NCBI GenBank assembly: GCA_902783825.1
Contig: CACZSJ010000198.1
Location: 1 to 6,153, forward strand
Length of the DNA: 6,153 nucleotides
Direction: 5' to 3'
Source of the DNA: Oscillospiraceae bacterium
Lineage (GTDB): Bacteria; Bacillota; Clostridia; Oscillospirales; Oscillospiraceae
Shown: positions 4,929 through 6,153 of the stretch, in pieces
Numbering within the stretch: position 1 is the stretch's first letter
How the letters are laid out: each line of letters opens with the position of its first letter
Position numbers and translations under genes: made by a program
Notes under the pieces: model-generated
Told to the model about the DNA's origin: nothing
Databases searched by the model: none
The model's input: the letters and a program-made list of their open reading frames with translations, nothing else

Positions 4929-6153
4929 TGGGCGGCTTTTTCGGCGCGGTATCCCGCCGTGATGTGGTACTGGACGTATTCTTCGGAGTGGACTATCACA
5001 GCCATCTGGGCACCCGCAACGCCGGCATGACCATCTGGGATCGGGTCGACGGCTTCCAGCGGCAGATTCACTCCATCAGCAACTCCCCCTTCCGCAGCAA
5101 ATTTGAAAAGGATCTGGCGGATTTCCACGGCAGCAGCGGAATCGGATGCATCAGCGACGCCGAGCCGCAGCCTCTGCTGGTCCGTTCCCATCTTGGTCTC
5201 TACGCCATCAGCACTGTGGGCGTCATCAACAACATGGACACCCTGCTGGAGACCTATTTCTCCGGACGCGGCAAGCAGTTCATGGCCATGAGCTCCGGTG
5301 AAATCAACAGCACGGAGTTTGTAGCGGCCCTGATCAACGAAAAGGACGATCTGGTGGAGGGCATCCGCAACGCCCAGGAGCTGATCGACGGCTCCATGAC
5401 CATTCTGCTGCTTTGCTCGGATGGCAGTATTCTGGCCGCCAGAGATCGTTTGGGGCGGCTTCCGGTTCATGTGGGCAAAAACGAGGACGGCTTCTGTGTA
5501 TCCTTTGAGTCCTTCGCTTTTCACAAGCTGGGCTATCACAATGCCTACGAGCTGGGTCCACGGGAGATCGTGCGCATCCGGGCCGACGGCTACGAAAGCC
5601 TCTCTCCCGCCGGGGACAAGATGCGGATCTGCGCCTTCCTCTGGTCCTATTACGGCTATCCCAACTCCAACTACGAGGGCATCAACGTGGAGCTCATGCG
5701 TTATCGAAATGGTGAGATCATGGCCCGGGGCGAGGAAGATAAAGGCACCATGCCGGATGTGGATTACGTGGCCGGCGTGCCGGACTCCGGCCTGCCTCAC
5801 GCCATCGGCTATGCCAACCACAGCCACAAGCCCTTTGCCCGCCCCTTCGTGAAGTACACGCCCACCTGGCCCCGTTCCTTCATGCCTGCCAACCAGGACG
5901 TACGGGATCAGGTGGCCAAAATGAAGCAGATTCCCGTGCCGGAGCTCATCGAGGGCAAGAAGCTCCTCTTTGTGGACGACTCCATCGTCCGCGGCACCCA
6001 GCTCCAGGGCACGGTGGACTTTCTCTACGAATCCGGCGCGGCAGAGGTGCACATGCGCTCCGCCTGCCCGCCCATCATGTACGGCTGCAAGTACCTGAAC
6101 TTCTCCCGCAGCACCTCCGACATGGACCTGCTCTCCCGGCGCATCATCCAGGA
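4928..6153 (+). CDS. PurF-like amidophosphoribosyltransferase lacking the glutaminase nucleophile (C terminus cut by window edge)
   Basis: A PurF homologue read for 408 codons, continuing past the window. PurF makes phosphoribosylamine from PRPP and glutamine-derived ammonia, the first committed purine step. The phosphoribosyltransferase half is intact: GVPDSGLPHAIGYA (283-296), PRSFMPANQ (315-323) and the PRPP loop FVDDSIVRGTQ (348-358). C235 and C387 align with two of the four iron-sulfur ligands of Bacillus-type PurF; the other two would lie beyond the window. The N-terminal glutaminase-like half keeps its fold markers (RDRLGRLPV, 172-180; SFES, 192-195) but begins MGGFFGAVS where PurF has Cys-Gly-x-Phe-Gly. 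The RYST-type segment is replaced by GCISDAEPQPL (73-83) and the His-Asn-Gly-Asn motif by TVGVINN (96-102). It is therefore probably ammonia-dependent or fed by another glutaminase. I recall similar MGGFFG proteins annotated as amidophosphoribosyltransferase in gut Clostridia and Bacteroidota. The start follows an in-frame stop at 4919-4921, so the missing Cys is not a start-choice error. No direct ribosome site. Confidence 0.9.
   Translation, partial: MGGFFGAVSRRDVVLDVFFGVDYHSHLGTRNAGMTIWDRVDGFQRQIHSISNSPFRSKFEKDLADFHGSSGIGCISDAEPQPLLVRSHLGLYAISTVGVINNMDTLLETYFSGRGKQFMAMSSGEINSTEFVAALINEKDDLVEGIRNAQELIDGSMTILLLCSDGSILAARDRLGRLPVHVGKNEDGFCVSFESFAFHKLGYHNAYELGPREIVRIRADGYESLSPAGDKMRICAFLWSYYGYPNSNYEGINVELMRYRNGEIMARGEEDKGTMPDVDYVAGVPDSGLPHAIGYANHSHKPFARPFVKYTPTWPRSFMPANQDVRDQVAKMKQIPVPELIEGKKLLFVDDSIVRGTQLQGTVDFLYESGAAEVHMRSACPPIMYGCKYLNFSRSTSDMDLLSRRIIQ

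Noticed and set aside
4887..4930. Frameshift hypothesis: that the 13-codon ORF is the true N terminus of the purF-like protein and a base has been lost.
   Set aside because: MGGFFG matches the N terminus of related proteins as I recall them, and the mini-ORF residues do not supply the missing Cys-Gly motif.
4922..4941. CGCC/GGCG stem followed by CTTTTT as a terminator after purE.
   Set aside because: Only four base pairs, and the T run encodes Phe-Phe of the purF-like protein; more likely a local structure at the start codon.
4706..6052. A 448-codon open frame on the minus strand opposite purE and the purF-like gene.
   Set aside because: It runs antisense to two genes with clear motifs, has no recognisable domain and no convincing ribosome site, and is typical of GC-rich codon shadows.

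Overview
The window looks like a chromosomal segment of a moderately GC-rich Gram-positive gut anaerobe of the Clostridia, most likely an Oscillospiraceae/Ruminococcaceae-type organism. Reasons: strong AGGAGG-type ribosome binding sites before almost every gene, near-consensus sigma-A promoters, a PfoR-type (EIIC-like) membrane protein, and a purine cluster whose last gene belongs to a PurF subtype that I recall from gut Clostridia and Bacteroidota. The genus is an inference; no rRNA or other marker is present.

Layout. Left of about 1700 everything reads leftward (minus strand): the start of a PfkB-family sugar/nucleoside kinase (1-299, cut by the window edge) with its own promoter embedded in a long inverted repeat, and upstream of it a PfoR/PTS_EIIC_2-family multi-pass membrane protein (516-1622) with a textbook promoter and a hairpin-plus-T-tract terminator. 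Right of about 1790 everything reads rightward: a promoter, a leader of about 375 nt, then a tight run purC (2204-2914), purB (2926-4362), purE (4375-4869) and a purF-like gene (4928 to beyond the window edge). Gaps between the pur genes are 11, 12 and 58 nt, so they are very probably one operon. The products make consecutive or near-consecutive steps of IMP/AMP synthesis: PurF (PRPP to phosphoribosylamine), PurE (CAIR formation), PurC (SAICAR) and PurB (SAICAR to AICAR and adenylosuccinate to AMP).

Two parts deserve attention. First, the purF-like protein keeps a complete PRPP-binding phosphoribosyltransferase half but has lost the N-terminal catalytic cysteine and the other glutamine-site motifs of its amidotransferase half. 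Its start codon has no Shine-Dalgarno sequence of its own; it overlaps the stop of a 13-codon upstream ORF (TGATG) that does have one and that contains a GC hairpin. Second, the long purC leader holds a well-initiated 44-codon ORF whose stop codon lies inside a terminator-like hairpin followed by a T-rich tract just before purC, plus a competing long-range pairing. This looks like an attenuator or an unassigned riboswitch; I could not match it to a known purine, ZTP, PRPP or T-box element. Between the divergent promoters is a dyad that resembles a PurR box pair.
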